DNA of 8,149 bases from Hyphomicrobiales bacterium. Lineage in GTDB: Bacteria; Pseudomonadota; Alphaproteobacteria; Rhizobiales; Xanthobacteraceae. The notes below the pieces were generated by a model. That model was given only the letters and a program-made list of their open reading frames with translations. It did not search any database and was not told the DNA's origin. Where the stretch lies: positions 1 through 8,149 of the forward strand of contig JAPLPC010000456.1 in NCBI GenBank assembly GCA_026400425.1, read 5' to 3'. This document shows, in pieces, positions 1 through 6,455 of the stretch (its first letter is position 1; every line of letters begins with the position of its first letter). The translations under genes were made by a program, and so were the position numbers.

Positions 1-705
1 GACGCCGATGCGAAGTATTTCGCCGAGGTCGTCGTCGATCTCGACCAGATCGACGAGCCGATGATCGCCGATCCTGACGTCAACAACGCCGACGTGTCGA
101 AGCGCTACACCCACGACACGATCCGTCCGGTGTCGTATTACGGTGGCACCAAGAAGGTCGATCTCGGTTTCGTTGGCTCCTGCATGGTGCACAAGGGCGA
201 CATCAAGATCGTCGCGCAGATGCTGAAGAATCTGGAGAAGGCCGAAGGCAAGGTCGCGTTCAAGGCACCGCTGGTCGTCGCCGCGCCGACCTACAACATC
301 ATCGACGAGTTGAAAGCCGAAGGGGATTGGGAAATCCTGCAGAAGTATTCAGGCTTCGAGTTCGACGATGTGAAGCCGAAGACCGCCAACCGCACCGCCT
401 ACGAGAACATCCTGTATCTCGAGCGTCCCGGCTGCAACCTGTGCATGGGCAATCAGGAGAAGGCGGAGAAGGGCGATACGGTTCTCGCCACCTCGACCCG
501 TCTGTTCCAGGGCCGCGTCGTCGAAGACACCAACGAAAAGAAGGGCGAGTCGCTGTTGGCCTCGACCCCGGTGGTGGTGCTGTCGGCGATCCTCGGCCGC
601 ACGCCGAGCGCCGATGAATACAAGGCCGCCGTCGAAGGCATCGACCTCACCAAGTTCGCACCGCCCAAGGCGGCCGTGGTCGGAGGCGCGTCGGTCCATT
701 ACTGA
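1..705 (+). CDS. acnB: Aconitate hydratase B, C-terminal part (5' end outside window)
   Basis: This is the C-terminal 234 codons of bifunctional aconitase B, the cytoplasmic TCA-cycle enzyme that isomerises citrate to isocitrate; family members also act on 2-methylisocitrate. The frame is open from base 1, so the start lies upstream; the full protein is usually about 850-930 residues. All three [4Fe-4S] cysteines of the AcnB class are visible: the Cys of a GSCM motif (codon at 181) and the two of a CNLCMGNQ motif (codons at 433 and 442). The segment after the first Cys reads MVHKGD, unlike the TNIGH-type sequence I recall from the Escherichia coli enzyme. The sequence just after the CNLC motif (TSTRLFQGR) is also typical of the family. 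The gene ends in TGA and is followed by a strong terminator, so it ends its transcription unit. Nothing suggests damage. Identification is secure; the symbol rests on the AcnB-type domain order and motifs. Confidence 0.95.
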   Translation, partial: DADAKYFAEVVVDLDQIDEPMIADPDVNNADVSKRYTHDTIRPVSYYGGTKKVDLGFVGSCMVHKGDIKIVAQMLKNLEKAEGKVAFKAPLVVAAPTYNIIDELKAEGDWEILQKYSGFEFDDVKPKTANRTAYENILYLERPGCNLCMGNQEKAEKGDTVLATSTRLFQGRVVEDTNEKKGESLLASTPVVVLSAILGRTPSADEYKAAVEGIDLTKFAPPKAAVVGGASVHY

Positions 706-754
706 GAGCGGACAGCGCCGCTTCGTCGTCGGCGTAGGTCGGATATGATACTTG

Positions 755-790
755 AAGAGCGCTCCAGGTTTCACTGGAGCGCTCTTTTTC
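755..790 (+). terminator. Intrinsic terminator after acnB
   Basis: A 12-bp perfect GC-rich stem (756-767 pairing with 774-785) encloses a 6-base loop (768-773). An extra A-T pair extends the base, and a run of five T (785-789) follows. It lies 50 bases after the acnB stop. This is a textbook Rho-independent terminator and separates acnB from the toxin-antitoxin pair. Confidence 0.92.
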
Positions 791-841
791 GTTTGCGCCG
801 CCAGAAGCGCGTCGAGCTTGCGCGAAAGGCCTAATATGCTA

Positions 842-864
842 TCTTACCTTAGTCTTACTCTTAT
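842..864 (+). promoter_or_regulatory. Candidate operator: four CTTA repeats upstream of vapB
   Basis: CTTA occurs four times, at 843, 848, 854 and 860, that is every 5-6 bases. Two copies lie in a full TCTTAC and one in TCTTAT. The stretch is AT-rich against a GC-rich background and ends 18 bases before the vapB ATG. Antitoxins of the AbrB/VapB type usually bind their own promoter, so this is a plausible autorepression site. A poor promoter match overlaps it (TTGCGC at 818-823, then TATCTT at 840-845 after 16 bases). The repeats are seen directly; their function is inferred. Confidence 0.35.
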
Positions 865-882
865 CCCGCCGCGAGGTCTTCC

Positions 883-1158
883 ATGACGTCACGAACGGCC
901 AATCTGACGACCCTCGTCTCCACCAAAGGGCAGGTGATCCTGCCCAAGGCCATCCGCGATCAGCGACGCTGGTCGGCGGGCACACGACTGACGGTCGAGG
1001 AGACACCGGATGGCGTGCTGCTCAAAGCTGCACCGCTGTTTCCTGCGACCACATTGGATGAAGTCGTCGGCATGCTTCGTCACGATGGAGCGCCGTTATC
1101 GCTTGACGACATGAATGCCGCCGTTGCAGCTGAAGCGAAACGTCGTGCGCGCGGTTGA
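883..1158 (+). CDS. vapB: VapB-like antitoxin, AbrB/SpoVT fold
   Basis: This 91-residue protein has an N-terminal AbrB/MazE-type swapped-hairpin DNA-binding domain (about residues 8-50). It carries the signature VSTKGQVILPKAIRD at residues 12-26, typical of SpoVT/AbrB antitoxins. The C-terminal part (about 54-91) is helical and acidic-to-basic, as expected for the segment that wraps the toxin. In this family the antitoxin binds and inhibits the partner RNase and represses the operon as a complex. The ATG start has a GAGG ribosome binding site at 873-876, six bases upstream. The stop overlaps the start of the PIN-domain gene, the usual layout of a vapBC pair. The family call is strong; the symbol is by partner and fold, and the name AbrB-family antitoxin would be equally correct. 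Confidence 0.88.
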   Translation: MTSRTANLTTLVSTKGQVILPKAIRDQRRWSAGTRLTVEETPDGVLLKAAPLFPATTLDEVVGMLRHDGAPLSLDDMNAAVAAEAKRRARG

Positions 1159-1534
1159 TACCAACATCGTGATCCGACTCATCGTCGCTGATGACAAGCA
1201 GCAGACGAAAAAGGCGCGGGCCGTCTTCGAGGCCGGCGATGTTTTCATTTCCCTGACGGTACTGCTGGAAACTGAATGGGTACTCCGCAGCGGTTACGGC
1301 TTTGAGCGAGAACGCGTGGTTTCAGCATTGTCCGCAATGGCCGGGCTTCCGGGCGTGGCGATCGAAGATCCCGCATTACTAGCGCTTGCGCTTGAATGGA
1401 TGGGCAAGGGAATGGATTTTGCTGATGCCATGCATCTCGCGAAAGCAGCTGGTTGCTATACGTTTTTGAGTTTCGATCGCAAGCTGGCCAAGATTGCAGC
1501 TGGCCTTTCAGCTGTTGCGGTCACGCAACCCTAG
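1145..1534 (+). CDS. vapC: VapC-like toxin, PIN-domain ribonuclease
   Basis: This is the toxin of the pair, a Mg2+-dependent PIN-domain endoribonuclease of about 129 residues, the normal VapC size. VapC toxins typically cut tRNA or rRNA; the target here cannot be read from sequence. The acidic site is complete: D5 in the opening AVDTN motif, E42 and/or E44 in the LLETEW stretch, D91 and D94 in DFADAMHLA, and D111 in SFDRKLAK. I chose the GTG at 1145 because it gives the family-typical beginning MRAVDTNIVIRL and a 14-base overlap with vapB. An ATG at 1115 in the same frame would add ten unconserved residues, and neither start has a strong ribosome binding site. The overlap suggests translational coupling. 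No residue is missing, so the toxin looks intact. Confidence 0.9.
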   Translation: MRAVDTNIVIRLIVADDKQQTKKARAVFEAGDVFISLTVLLETEWVLRSGYGFERERVVSALSAMAGLPGVAIEDPALLALALEWMGKGMDFADAMHLAKAAGCYTFLSFDRKLAKIAAGLSAVAVTQP

Positions 1535-1694
1535 AAAACGAGCGGCAGAATTGGACATCGTTTATTCGCGATGCTGGTTGCTTAGGGGCGCTCCGTTGTT
1601 CGCCGCTTCGGCATGCAGCGGAGCGAAGGCTGCCCGGCCTTGGCGCCGGATGTGCTTCGGTATCTGCGATGCTACGAAGGACCACCCATTCTTC

Positions 1695-1700
1695 GGAGAG
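1695..1700 (+). promoter_or_regulatory. Ribosome binding site deciding the hydrolase start
   Basis: GGAGAG lies five bases upstream of the ATG at 1706. It supports this start over the in-frame ATG at 1613, whose extra 31 residues do not resemble the family. Confidence 0.7.
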
Positions 1701-1705
1701 CCTTG

Positions 1706-2962
1706 ATGTCCGACGCCCCTGTACCGAGCCGGCCCGCCACCGCCGCCGAGACCGATCCCGAGACGCTCGGCTGGATGAAGGGCTTTCCGCCGGCGCCGGA
1801 CAATCGTGTTCAATTTCACGACGACTCGTTTCGGAATTTTCCCGAACTGCGTTGGGCCTGGAGCAATGTGCGTGCGCTGGTGCCGACCGTGAATGTGTGG
1901 CGTGGGGCCGGCGGGGCTTCGGTGCTGCCGCGGGCGGAGCGCGATATCGGCGGCTCGCAATCGATCACCATGGATGGTCGGCCGATGACGTTCGCAGAGA
2001 TGTGCGCGGAGACCTACGCCGATGGCATTGCCGTCGTCCACAAGGGAAAGCTGATCCATGAGCGCTATTTCGGCGCGCTGAAGCCGCACAAGCCACATAT
2101 CGGCATGTCGGTGACGAAGTCGTTCACCGGCACGCTAGCAGCCATGCTGGTCGCCGAGGGCAAGATCGATCCGCAGGCGCCGGTCTCCGACCATGTGCCC
2201 GAGCTGAAGGACTCGGCGTTTGGCGATGCCCGCGTGCACGAGGTCATGGATATGACCACGGGGCTGAAATACACCGAAGTCTACACGGACCAGAATTCCG
2301 ACGTCTGGAGTCTGCGGCGCGCCAACGGCATGGCGCCGATTCCGCCGGATTATCAGGGCGCGACCGACATCTTCGCCTTGCTTTGCAGGCAAGAGAAGCA
2401 GGGCGAGCACGGCAGAGCGTTCGCCTATAAAACCGTCAACACCGACGTGCTCGCTTTCATCTGCCGCCGCGCCAGCGGCATGGCGCTGAGCGATCTGCTC
2501 GCCGAGCGCATCTGGGCGCCGATGGGCGCGGAAGAGGATGCGCATTATCACGTCGATCGCATCGGCACCGAGAGCGGCGGCGGCGGCTTGTCGACGACGC
2601 TGCGCGATCTCGCGCGGTTCGGCGAGACCATGCGCAATCACGGATACTTCAACGGACGTCAGATCGTGCCGGCGTCTGTGGCGGCGGAGATCGAGCGCGG
2701 CGCCGATCCCGCCAAGTTCAAGCCTGCGGGATATACGACGCTGCCCGGCGGCTCCTACAAGAGTCAGTGGTGGATCACTCATAATGAACACGGCGCCTAT
2801 ATGGCGCGCGGGGTCTACGGGCAGGGGCTTTATATCGATCCGAAGGCGGAAATGGTGATCGCGCGCTACGCGTCGCATCCAGTGGCTGGCAATGCCGCCA
2901 ATGACCCGGTTACGCTGCCGGCCTATATGGCGCTGGCGAAGCAGTTGATCGCCGACGGATAG
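1706..2962 (+). CDS. Serine hydrolase, beta-lactamase / class C (NylB-like) family
   Basis: This 418-residue enzyme has the penicillin-binding-protein / class C beta-lactamase fold. The nucleophile motif SVTK (S135, K138) and a tyrosine at Y241 in AYKTVNTD match the Ser-Lys-Tyr triad, with spacing close to that of 6-aminohexanoate-dimer hydrolase (NylB). A glycine-rich GGGGLSTT (291-298) and a C-terminal GVYGQGLYIDP (369-379) are typical of this branch. Such enzymes are mostly esterases or amide hydrolases rather than antibiotic-resistance enzymes; the substrate here is unknown. No signal peptide is seen, so it should be cytoplasmic. The start is fixed by GGAGAG at 1695-1700, five bases before the ATG; an in-frame ATG at 1613 lacks this support. 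The gene stands alone, 171 bases after vapC, and nothing recognisable fills that gap. Confidence 0.85.
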   Translation: MSDAPVPSRPATAAETDPETLGWMKGFPPAPDNRVQFHDDSFRNFPELRWAWSNVRALVPTVNVWRGAGGASVLPRAERDIGGSQSITMDGRPMTFAEMCAETYADGIAVVHKGKLIHERYFGALKPHKPHIGMSVTKSFTGTLAAMLVAEGKIDPQAPVSDHVPELKDSAFGDARVHEVMDMTTGLKYTEVYTDQNSDVWSLRRANGMAPIPPDYQGATDIFALLCRQEKQGEHGRAFAYKTVNTDVLAFICRRASGMALSDLLAERIWAPMGAEEDAHYHVDRIGTESGGGGLSTTLRDLARFGETMRNHGYFNGRQIVPASVAAEIERGADPAKFKPAGYTTLPGGSYKSQWWITHNEHGAYMARGVYGQGLYIDPKAEMVIARYASHPVAGNAANDPVTLPAYMALAKQLIADG

Positions 2963-3060
2963 CCAGGGAACCACCGGACCTGGTTCGGGAACTTCTTGCT
3001 GCAATGCGCGTATGTTTGCTGGCCGACATTTCGGATCGGCGCCACGCGGATTATTCGTCC

Positions 3061-3888
3061 ATGAGCATGAACGTGCGTATCGTTGGCTGGCTTCGCGGGG
3101 CATGCGTAGCACTCCTCGTAGTCGGGAGCACTGTTGCGGCAACAGGGTCTGTGTCTGCGCAGGAAGCCCGATCGACCGGTCGGTCGCTGACCGGCAATGC
3201 AGCTGTTGCAACTAACGGCGCCACGCTCATTCACGGCAATTATTGTGGTTCCGGGAATATCCCGGGTAAGCCGCCCATCGATGCTCTTGATCTCGCCTGC
3301 ATGAGTCATGATGCCTGCACACCGAGCGGCGGCGTGCCGAGCTGCGAATGCAATATCCGTCTGCGCGACGAAGCCTTGGCAGTATCGCGAGATCCGCGTC
3401 AGGCGCCGGAACTCCGCAGCCTGGCATCGCTCACCGCTGCTGCCGCCTCGGTGATGATCTGCAACCCGACCATCACTGACGCGGTCGCAACGCCCCCACC
3501 GGCCCCGGCAGCATCACAGGCGGCCATACCCGCGGCTCCCATGCCGACGACACCGGTTCCACCGGCTCCGGTGCCACCCGTAGCTGCGCAACCGGTCGCG
3601 GCGCCGACGGCAGTTGCACCGACCGCGGCCGTGCCGTCAGCGGCCTTGCCGCCAGTAGCAGCTTCGCCGCCATCAGCGGCTGTGCCGGCCGCAACAGCGC
3701 CAGCCGCGGCCGTCTCGGCGTCATCCACCACTGGCGTGGCACCAGTCGGCGCGCCACTGACCATCGTTCCCTCGACTGCAGGGCCGGCCGAGCCCGAGGA
3801 CGAACCCGCCGAAACGGCGCCGGTCACCACCGCGCCTGCCGTGCCGACGGATGCCTTACCCGCACCGCGGGTCCGTTCGCTCCCTTAG
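3061..3888 (+). CDS. Exported phospholipase A2-like protein with Pro/Ala-rich tail
   Basis: This 275-residue protein starts with a signal peptide: basic n-region, hydrophobic core at about 12-29, and a likely SVSA cleavage site near residue 33. The mature N-terminal half carries two motifs that match secreted phospholipase A2. One is YCGSG (61-65), like the calcium-binding loop. The other is DLACMSHDAC (77-86), like the D-x-C-C-x-x-H-D-x-C catalytic helix, with H83 and D84 as the catalytic His and calcium-binding Asp. Six cysteines remain after cleavage (62, 80, 86, 95, 97, 134). Residues about 140-275 are low-complexity Pro/Ala/Val/Thr, probably an extended linker or wall-spanning tail. Phospholipase activity is inferred, not shown. 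I chose the ATG at 3061 because it places the signal peptide at the N terminus. The ATG at 3067 is also possible, and the ATG at 3004 would add 19 residues ahead of it. No good ribosome binding site decides. Confidence 0.72.
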   Translation: MSMNVRIVGWLRGACVALLVVGSTVAATGSVSAQEARSTGRSLTGNAAVATNGATLIHGNYCGSGNIPGKPPIDALDLACMSHDACTPSGGVPSCECNIRLRDEALAVSRDPRQAPELRSLASLTAAAASVMICNPTITDAVATPPPAPAASQAAIPAAPMPTTPVPPAPVPPVAAQPVAAPTAVAPTAAVPSAALPPVAASPPSAAVPAATAPAAAVSASSTTGVAPVGAPLTIVPSTAGPAEPEDEPAETAPVTTAPAVPTDALPAPRVRSLP

Positions 3889-3981
3889 AGCTTTGCCCTG
3901 CGGCACGCGCCGTCTTGCGCGTAGCGAGCGCCGGGCGTTAGCCTCGCTGGTGCGAGCACTCAAATGCCGCAACCGAGCGAT

Positions 3982-3985
3982 GGAG
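3982..3985 (+). promoter_or_regulatory. Ribosome binding site deciding the small-protein start
   Basis: GGAG stands eight bases before the ATG at 3994. It favours this start over the ATG at 3964, which has no purine-rich site in front. Confidence 0.5.
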
Positions 3986-3993
3986 CGCTGAGC

Positions 3994-4182
3994 ATGTTCG
4001 TTGACCTGCCGCAATACTGGTCGCCCCCCGAGCCGCCGGCGCCAAAGCGTGTACGACCTGATTTGACGCCAGGCCAGACAAAAGTTCTGGGCTGGATCAT
4101 CGGCTTCAACGTGGCGATGCTGTTTTTGGGCCCTATCGCCGGTGCGTCGCTGTTCGAAGCTGTGGCGGCGATGCTGCGCTGA
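3994..4182 (+). CDS. Small single-pass membrane protein, unknown function
   Basis: This 62-residue protein is not recognised. A proline-rich N terminus (PPEPPAP at 11-17) is followed by basic residues, then one hydrophobic segment at about 31-53. The positive residues before the segment suggest the N terminus stays in the cytoplasm. The start at 3994 is preferred because GGAG at 3982-3985 lies eight bases upstream; an in-frame ATG at 3964 would add ten residues and has no such site. The reading frame shows the strong GC bias of neighbouring genes, which supports it being real. It lies 105 bases after the PLA2-like gene and could be co-transcribed with it. Confidence 0.6.
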   Translation: MFVDLPQYWSPPEPPAPKRVRPDLTPGQTKVLGWIIGFNVAMLFLGPIAGASLFEAVAAMLR

Positions 4183-4220
4183 CCTTCGGCCTCGATGCGC
4201 GGTCCGTTTATCGACGCGCC

Positions 4221-4258
4221 CATGGAGCAAGGCGACGTTACCGTCGCCTTGCTCCATG
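4221..4258. terminator. Perfect 17-bp hairpin between convergent genes
   Basis: Bases 4221-4237 are the exact reverse complement of 4242-4258, with a TTAC loop at 4238-4241. The hairpin sits between the small membrane protein (+, ends 4182) and the alpha/beta hydrolase (-, ends 4266), where a two-way terminator is expected. It lacks a T-run on either strand, unlike the terminator after acnB. It may therefore stop RNA polymerase inefficiently, or act mainly to protect 3' ends. The structure is certain; the role is inferred from position. Confidence 0.65.
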
Positions 4259-4265
4259 TCGAACG

Positions 4266-5102
4266 TTACGCCTTCACGAAAGCCAGCAGATCCGGATTGA
4301 TGACATCGGCATGGGTCGTCAGCATGCCGTGGGGATAGCCGGGATAGACTTTGAGTGTGCCGTTCTTCAAAAGCTTGACCGACTTCAATGCGGAGTCGGC
4401 AATCGGAACGATCTGGTCGTCATCGCCATGCATCACCAGCGTCGGCACCGTGATCGCCTTCAGGTCTTCGGTCTGATCGGTTTCCGAGAACGCCTTGATG
4501 CCGTCGTAATGCGCCTTGGCGCTGCCCATCATGCCCTGCCGCCACCAATTCTGAATCACGCCGGGATAGGTCGTCGCGCCATCGCGGTTGAAGCCGTAGA
4601 AGGGGCCGCTGGCGACATCGAGGAAGGTCTGCGCGCGGTTGCCCGCGGTGCCGGCGCGAAAGCCATCGAATACTTCCATCGGCAAACCTTCGGGATTGCT
4701 CGCCGTCTTCAGCATCAAGGGCGGGACAGCGCTCACCAGCACCGCCTTGGCGACGCGGCCGGCGGGTTCGCCATGCTTGGCCACGTAACGCGCGGCTTCG
4801 CCGCCGCCGGTGGAGTGGCCGATATGCACTGCGCTTTTCAGATCGAGATGCTCCACGACGGCGAAAGCGTCGGCGGCGTAATGGTCCATGTCATGGCCTT
4901 CGCTCACCTGCGCCGAGCGGCCGTGGCCGCGGCGGTCATGCGCGACCACGCGGTAGCCGTGCTGCACGAAGAACAGCATCTGCACGTCCCAATCGTCCGA
5001 CGACAGCGGCCAACCGTGGTGAAAGACGATCGGCTGGGCGTCCTTCGGACCCCAATCCTTGAAGAAAATTTCGACGCCGTCTTTGGTTGTCACGAAAGGC
5101 AT
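4266..5102 (-). CDS. Alpha/beta hydrolase, non-heme chloroperoxidase type
   Basis: This 278-residue protein is a full-length alpha/beta hydrolase of the cofactor-free haloperoxidase (non-heme chloroperoxidase) group. Visible parts are the oxyanion-hole motif HHGWP (28-32), the nucleophile elbow GHSTGG (S97), the acid in HGDDDQIVP (most likely D228) and the catalytic histidine in YPHGM (H258). The family's halogenation in vitro is a side reaction through a peracid; the natural role is generally ester or lactone hydrolysis, and the substrate here is unknown. No signal peptide is present, so it is cytoplasmic. The start at 5102 gives the family-typical MPFVTTKDG and has a GGAGA site (5109-5113) six bases upstream. 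An upstream in-frame start at 5159 has neither. The gene is divergent from lin0512, sharing a 177-base intergenic region. Confidence 0.92.
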   Translation of the reverse strand: MPFVTTKDGVEIFFKDWGPKDAQPIVFHHGWPLSSDDWDVQMLFFVQHGYRVVAHDRRGHGRSAQVSEGHDMDHYAADAFAVVEHLDLKSAVHIGHSTGGGEAARYVAKHGEPAGRVAKAVLVSAVPPLMLKTASNPEGLPMEVFDGFRAGTAGNRAQTFLDVASGPFYGFNRDGATTYPGVIQNWWRQGMMGSAKAHYDGIKAFSETDQTEDLKAITVPTLVMHGDDDQIVPIADSALKSVKLLKNGTLKVYPGYPHGMLTTHADVINPDLLAFVKA

Positions 5103-5279
5103 GAACGGTCTCCGGGAGGCTGCACAAGGGTGAGATGGCGTGATAGCAGATTGCCGCACGGAAGAATATACCGGCGGCCGGGCATCATGGCGTTTGGTTG
5201 CGACAGTCCCACGACACGACGGGATGGCAGCAGGCGCCGGCCGGGGTCATAGTAACAGCCCGTGAGAGAAAGGACCGAG

Positions 5280-5624
5280 ATGGCCAAGATACGTTGCTTC
5301 ACCGAGATGGGCATGGGCGTCGACGTCCACGGCCGCGACGTCACCAAGGCAGCGAAGCGCGCCGTGTCCGATGCAATCCGTCATTCCAGCGTCGGGTTCT
5401 TCCGGATGGTCGGCAAGACGCCGCATGATATGTTCGTCGATGTCACCGTCGCCGTGCCGTATCCCGACGATGTCGATACGGACGCGGTCGCCCTGGAGCT
5501 GCCTTACGGCACGGTCACCGTGAAAGCGGTCAGCGGCGGTCTTGAAGTCCCCGCCGACAGCGGCAGCGATGCCATCATCATCGCCAACGCGGCGGTGCTG
5601 GTCAGCCTCGACGACGGCAAATGA
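5280..5624 (+). CDS. Lin0512 family protein, unknown function
   Basis: This 114-residue protein matches the Lin0512 family of uncharacterised proteins. It carries the family's conserved GxGxDxHG motif at residues 11-18 (GMGVDVHG) followed by DVTKAAKRAV. Later stretches, VAVPYPDDVD (57-66) and LPYGTVTVKAVSGGLEVP (74-91), also agree with the family as I remember it. No signal peptide or membrane segment is present, so it is probably a small cytoplasmic protein. The ATG at 5280 is chosen because AAAGGA at 5269-5274 lies five bases upstream; a GTG at 5262 would add six residues and overrun that site. Its last codons overlap tenA as ATGA, implying coupled translation. The biochemical function is unknown, and a role in thiamine salvage is only suggested by the neighbour. 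Confidence 0.85.
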   Translation: MAKIRCFTEMGMGVDVHGRDVTKAAKRAVSDAIRHSSVGFFRMVGKTPHDMFVDVTVAVPYPDDVDTDAVALELPYGTVTVKAVSGGLEVPADSGSDAIIIANAAVLVSLDDGK

Positions 5625-6289
5625 GCAGCATGGACATCTTCGATCGCCTCAAACACGCCGCCGCCGATGACTGGTCGGCCTATGTCGATCATTCATTCGT
5701 TCGCCAACTCGGCGCTGGCACACTGCCCGAACCGGCGTTTCGAACCTATCTGGTGCAGGACTATCTGTTCCTGATCCAGTTCGCGCGTGCCTATGCGTTG
5801 GCCACTTATAAGAGCCGCTCCCTGGCCGACATGAAAGTGGCGCAGGGCGGGCTGGCGTCGATCCTCGGCGAGATGGATCTGCATGTGAAATTGTGTGGTC
5901 GCTGGGGCCTGTCGCCGGCTGATATCGAGGCCGCGCCCGAACTCCAGGCCACGGTGGCCTATACCCGCTTCGTGCTGGATTGCGGTGCCGCCGGCGATCT
6001 TCTGGATCTGCATGTGGCACTGGCGCCGTGCGTCATCGGTTACGCCGAGATCGGCCGCAGGCTGGCCGCGCAAGGCGATGACGCGCTTCGCGATCATCCG
6101 TATCGCGATTGGATCGGCGAATATGCCGGGCAGGCCTATCAGGACATCGCCATCGCTGCGCGCCGTCATCTCGATGATCTCGCCGCCCGCGCCATGACCG
6201 AGCGGCGCTTCGACGAGCTGGTGAAACTATTCGCGCAAGCCTCGAGGCTGGAAGCTGACTTCTGGCAGATGGGACTCGACGCGCGCTAA
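5621..6289 (+). CDS. tenA: TenA: aminopyrimidine aminohydrolase (thiaminase II family)
   Basis: This 222-residue, all-helical TenA-family protein is normal in length. TenA salvages thiamine breakdown products by hydrolysing aminopyrimidines such as 4-amino-5-aminomethyl-2-methylpyrimidine to the hydroxymethyl form used for thiamine synthesis. The active site looks complete by comparison with Bacillus subtilis TenA: D47 in LVQDYLF (its D44), Y114 (its Y112), the nucleophile C137 in LAPCVIGY (its C135) and E211 in RLEADFWQM (its E205). The conserved Cys places it in the TenA_C class. The start at 5621 overlaps the upstream stop as ATGA; an ATG at 5630 is an in-frame alternative that would skip three residues. 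No thiamine pyrophosphate riboswitch was recognised upstream of the pair. Confidence 0.93.
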   Translation: MSSMDIFDRLKHAAADDWSAYVDHSFVRQLGAGTLPEPAFRTYLVQDYLFLIQFARAYALATYKSRSLADMKVAQGGLASILGEMDLHVKLCGRWGLSPADIEAAPELQATVAYTRFVLDCGAAGDLLDLHVALAPCVIGYAEIGRRLAAQGDDALRDHPYRDWIGEYAGQAYQDIAIAARRHLDDLAARAMTERRFDELVKLFAQASRLEADFWQMGLDAR

Positions 6290-6442
6290 TTTCGTCTGCT
6301 GGAATCAGCGCCGGCATGCGCGGGGCAGCCCTGCGTTGCTCGGCAACGACGACTATGCAAACCTTCTCGGCAATGAGATCTGGTCGATCGGTGGCGGCAT
6401 CCGCGTTGCGGGTGTCGCGGACCGGCCGAGCCAGGCATTGTC

Positions 6443-6448
6443 AGGGAG
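6443..6448 (+). promoter_or_regulatory. Ribosome binding site deciding the binding-protein start
   Basis: AGGGAG lies seven bases before the ATG at 6456. It puts the signal peptide at the very N terminus, unlike the TTG at 6336 in the same frame. The rest of the 166-base gap after tenA shows only a short 6-bp hairpin (6334-6348) and no convincing promoter or riboswitch. Confidence 0.7.
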
Positions 6449-6455
6449 AAATGCC

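Noticed and set aside
883..1534. Part of a larger defence or mobile island
   Set aside because: No integrase, transposase, attachment repeats or other defence genes are in the window; the pair sits between ordinary metabolic genes.
1535..1705. A small gene between vapC and the serine hydrolase
   Set aside because: The open frames crossing this gap run into neighbouring genes in the wrong frame, lack ribosome binding sites and show no recognisable protein.
1706..2962. Antibiotic-resistance beta-lactamase
   Set aside because: There is no signal peptide for export to the periplasm, and the C-terminal motifs fit NylB-like esterases and amide hydrolases better than resistance enzymes.
2968..2986. 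Inverted repeat GAACCA / TGGTTC after the serine hydrolase as a terminator
   Set aside because: The stem is only 6 bp and is not followed by T residues; such a match is common by chance.
2135..3211. A 358-codon open frame on the - strand across the serine hydrolase
   Set aside because: It is antisense to the gene with the SxxK and Tyr motifs, runs past its end, and has an arginine-rich composition without recognisable domains.
3399..3830. A Gly/Ala-rich open frame on the - strand opposite the Pro/Ala tail
   Set aside because: Its composition is simply the complement of the repetitive Pro/Ala codons; the + strand protein has a signal peptide and a recognisable domain.
4311..5252. A 313-codon open frame on the + strand across the alpha/beta hydrolase
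   Set aside because: It is antisense to a full-length enzyme with an intact catalytic triad. Its translation is rich in Arg, His, Ala and Gly with no family motif, as expected for a shadow in GC-rich DNA.
6290..6455. Possible thiamine pyrophosphate riboswitch between tenA and the binding protein
   Set aside because: The conserved CTGAGA and the ACCTGAT-like core are not present; only a small 6-bp hairpin is seen.
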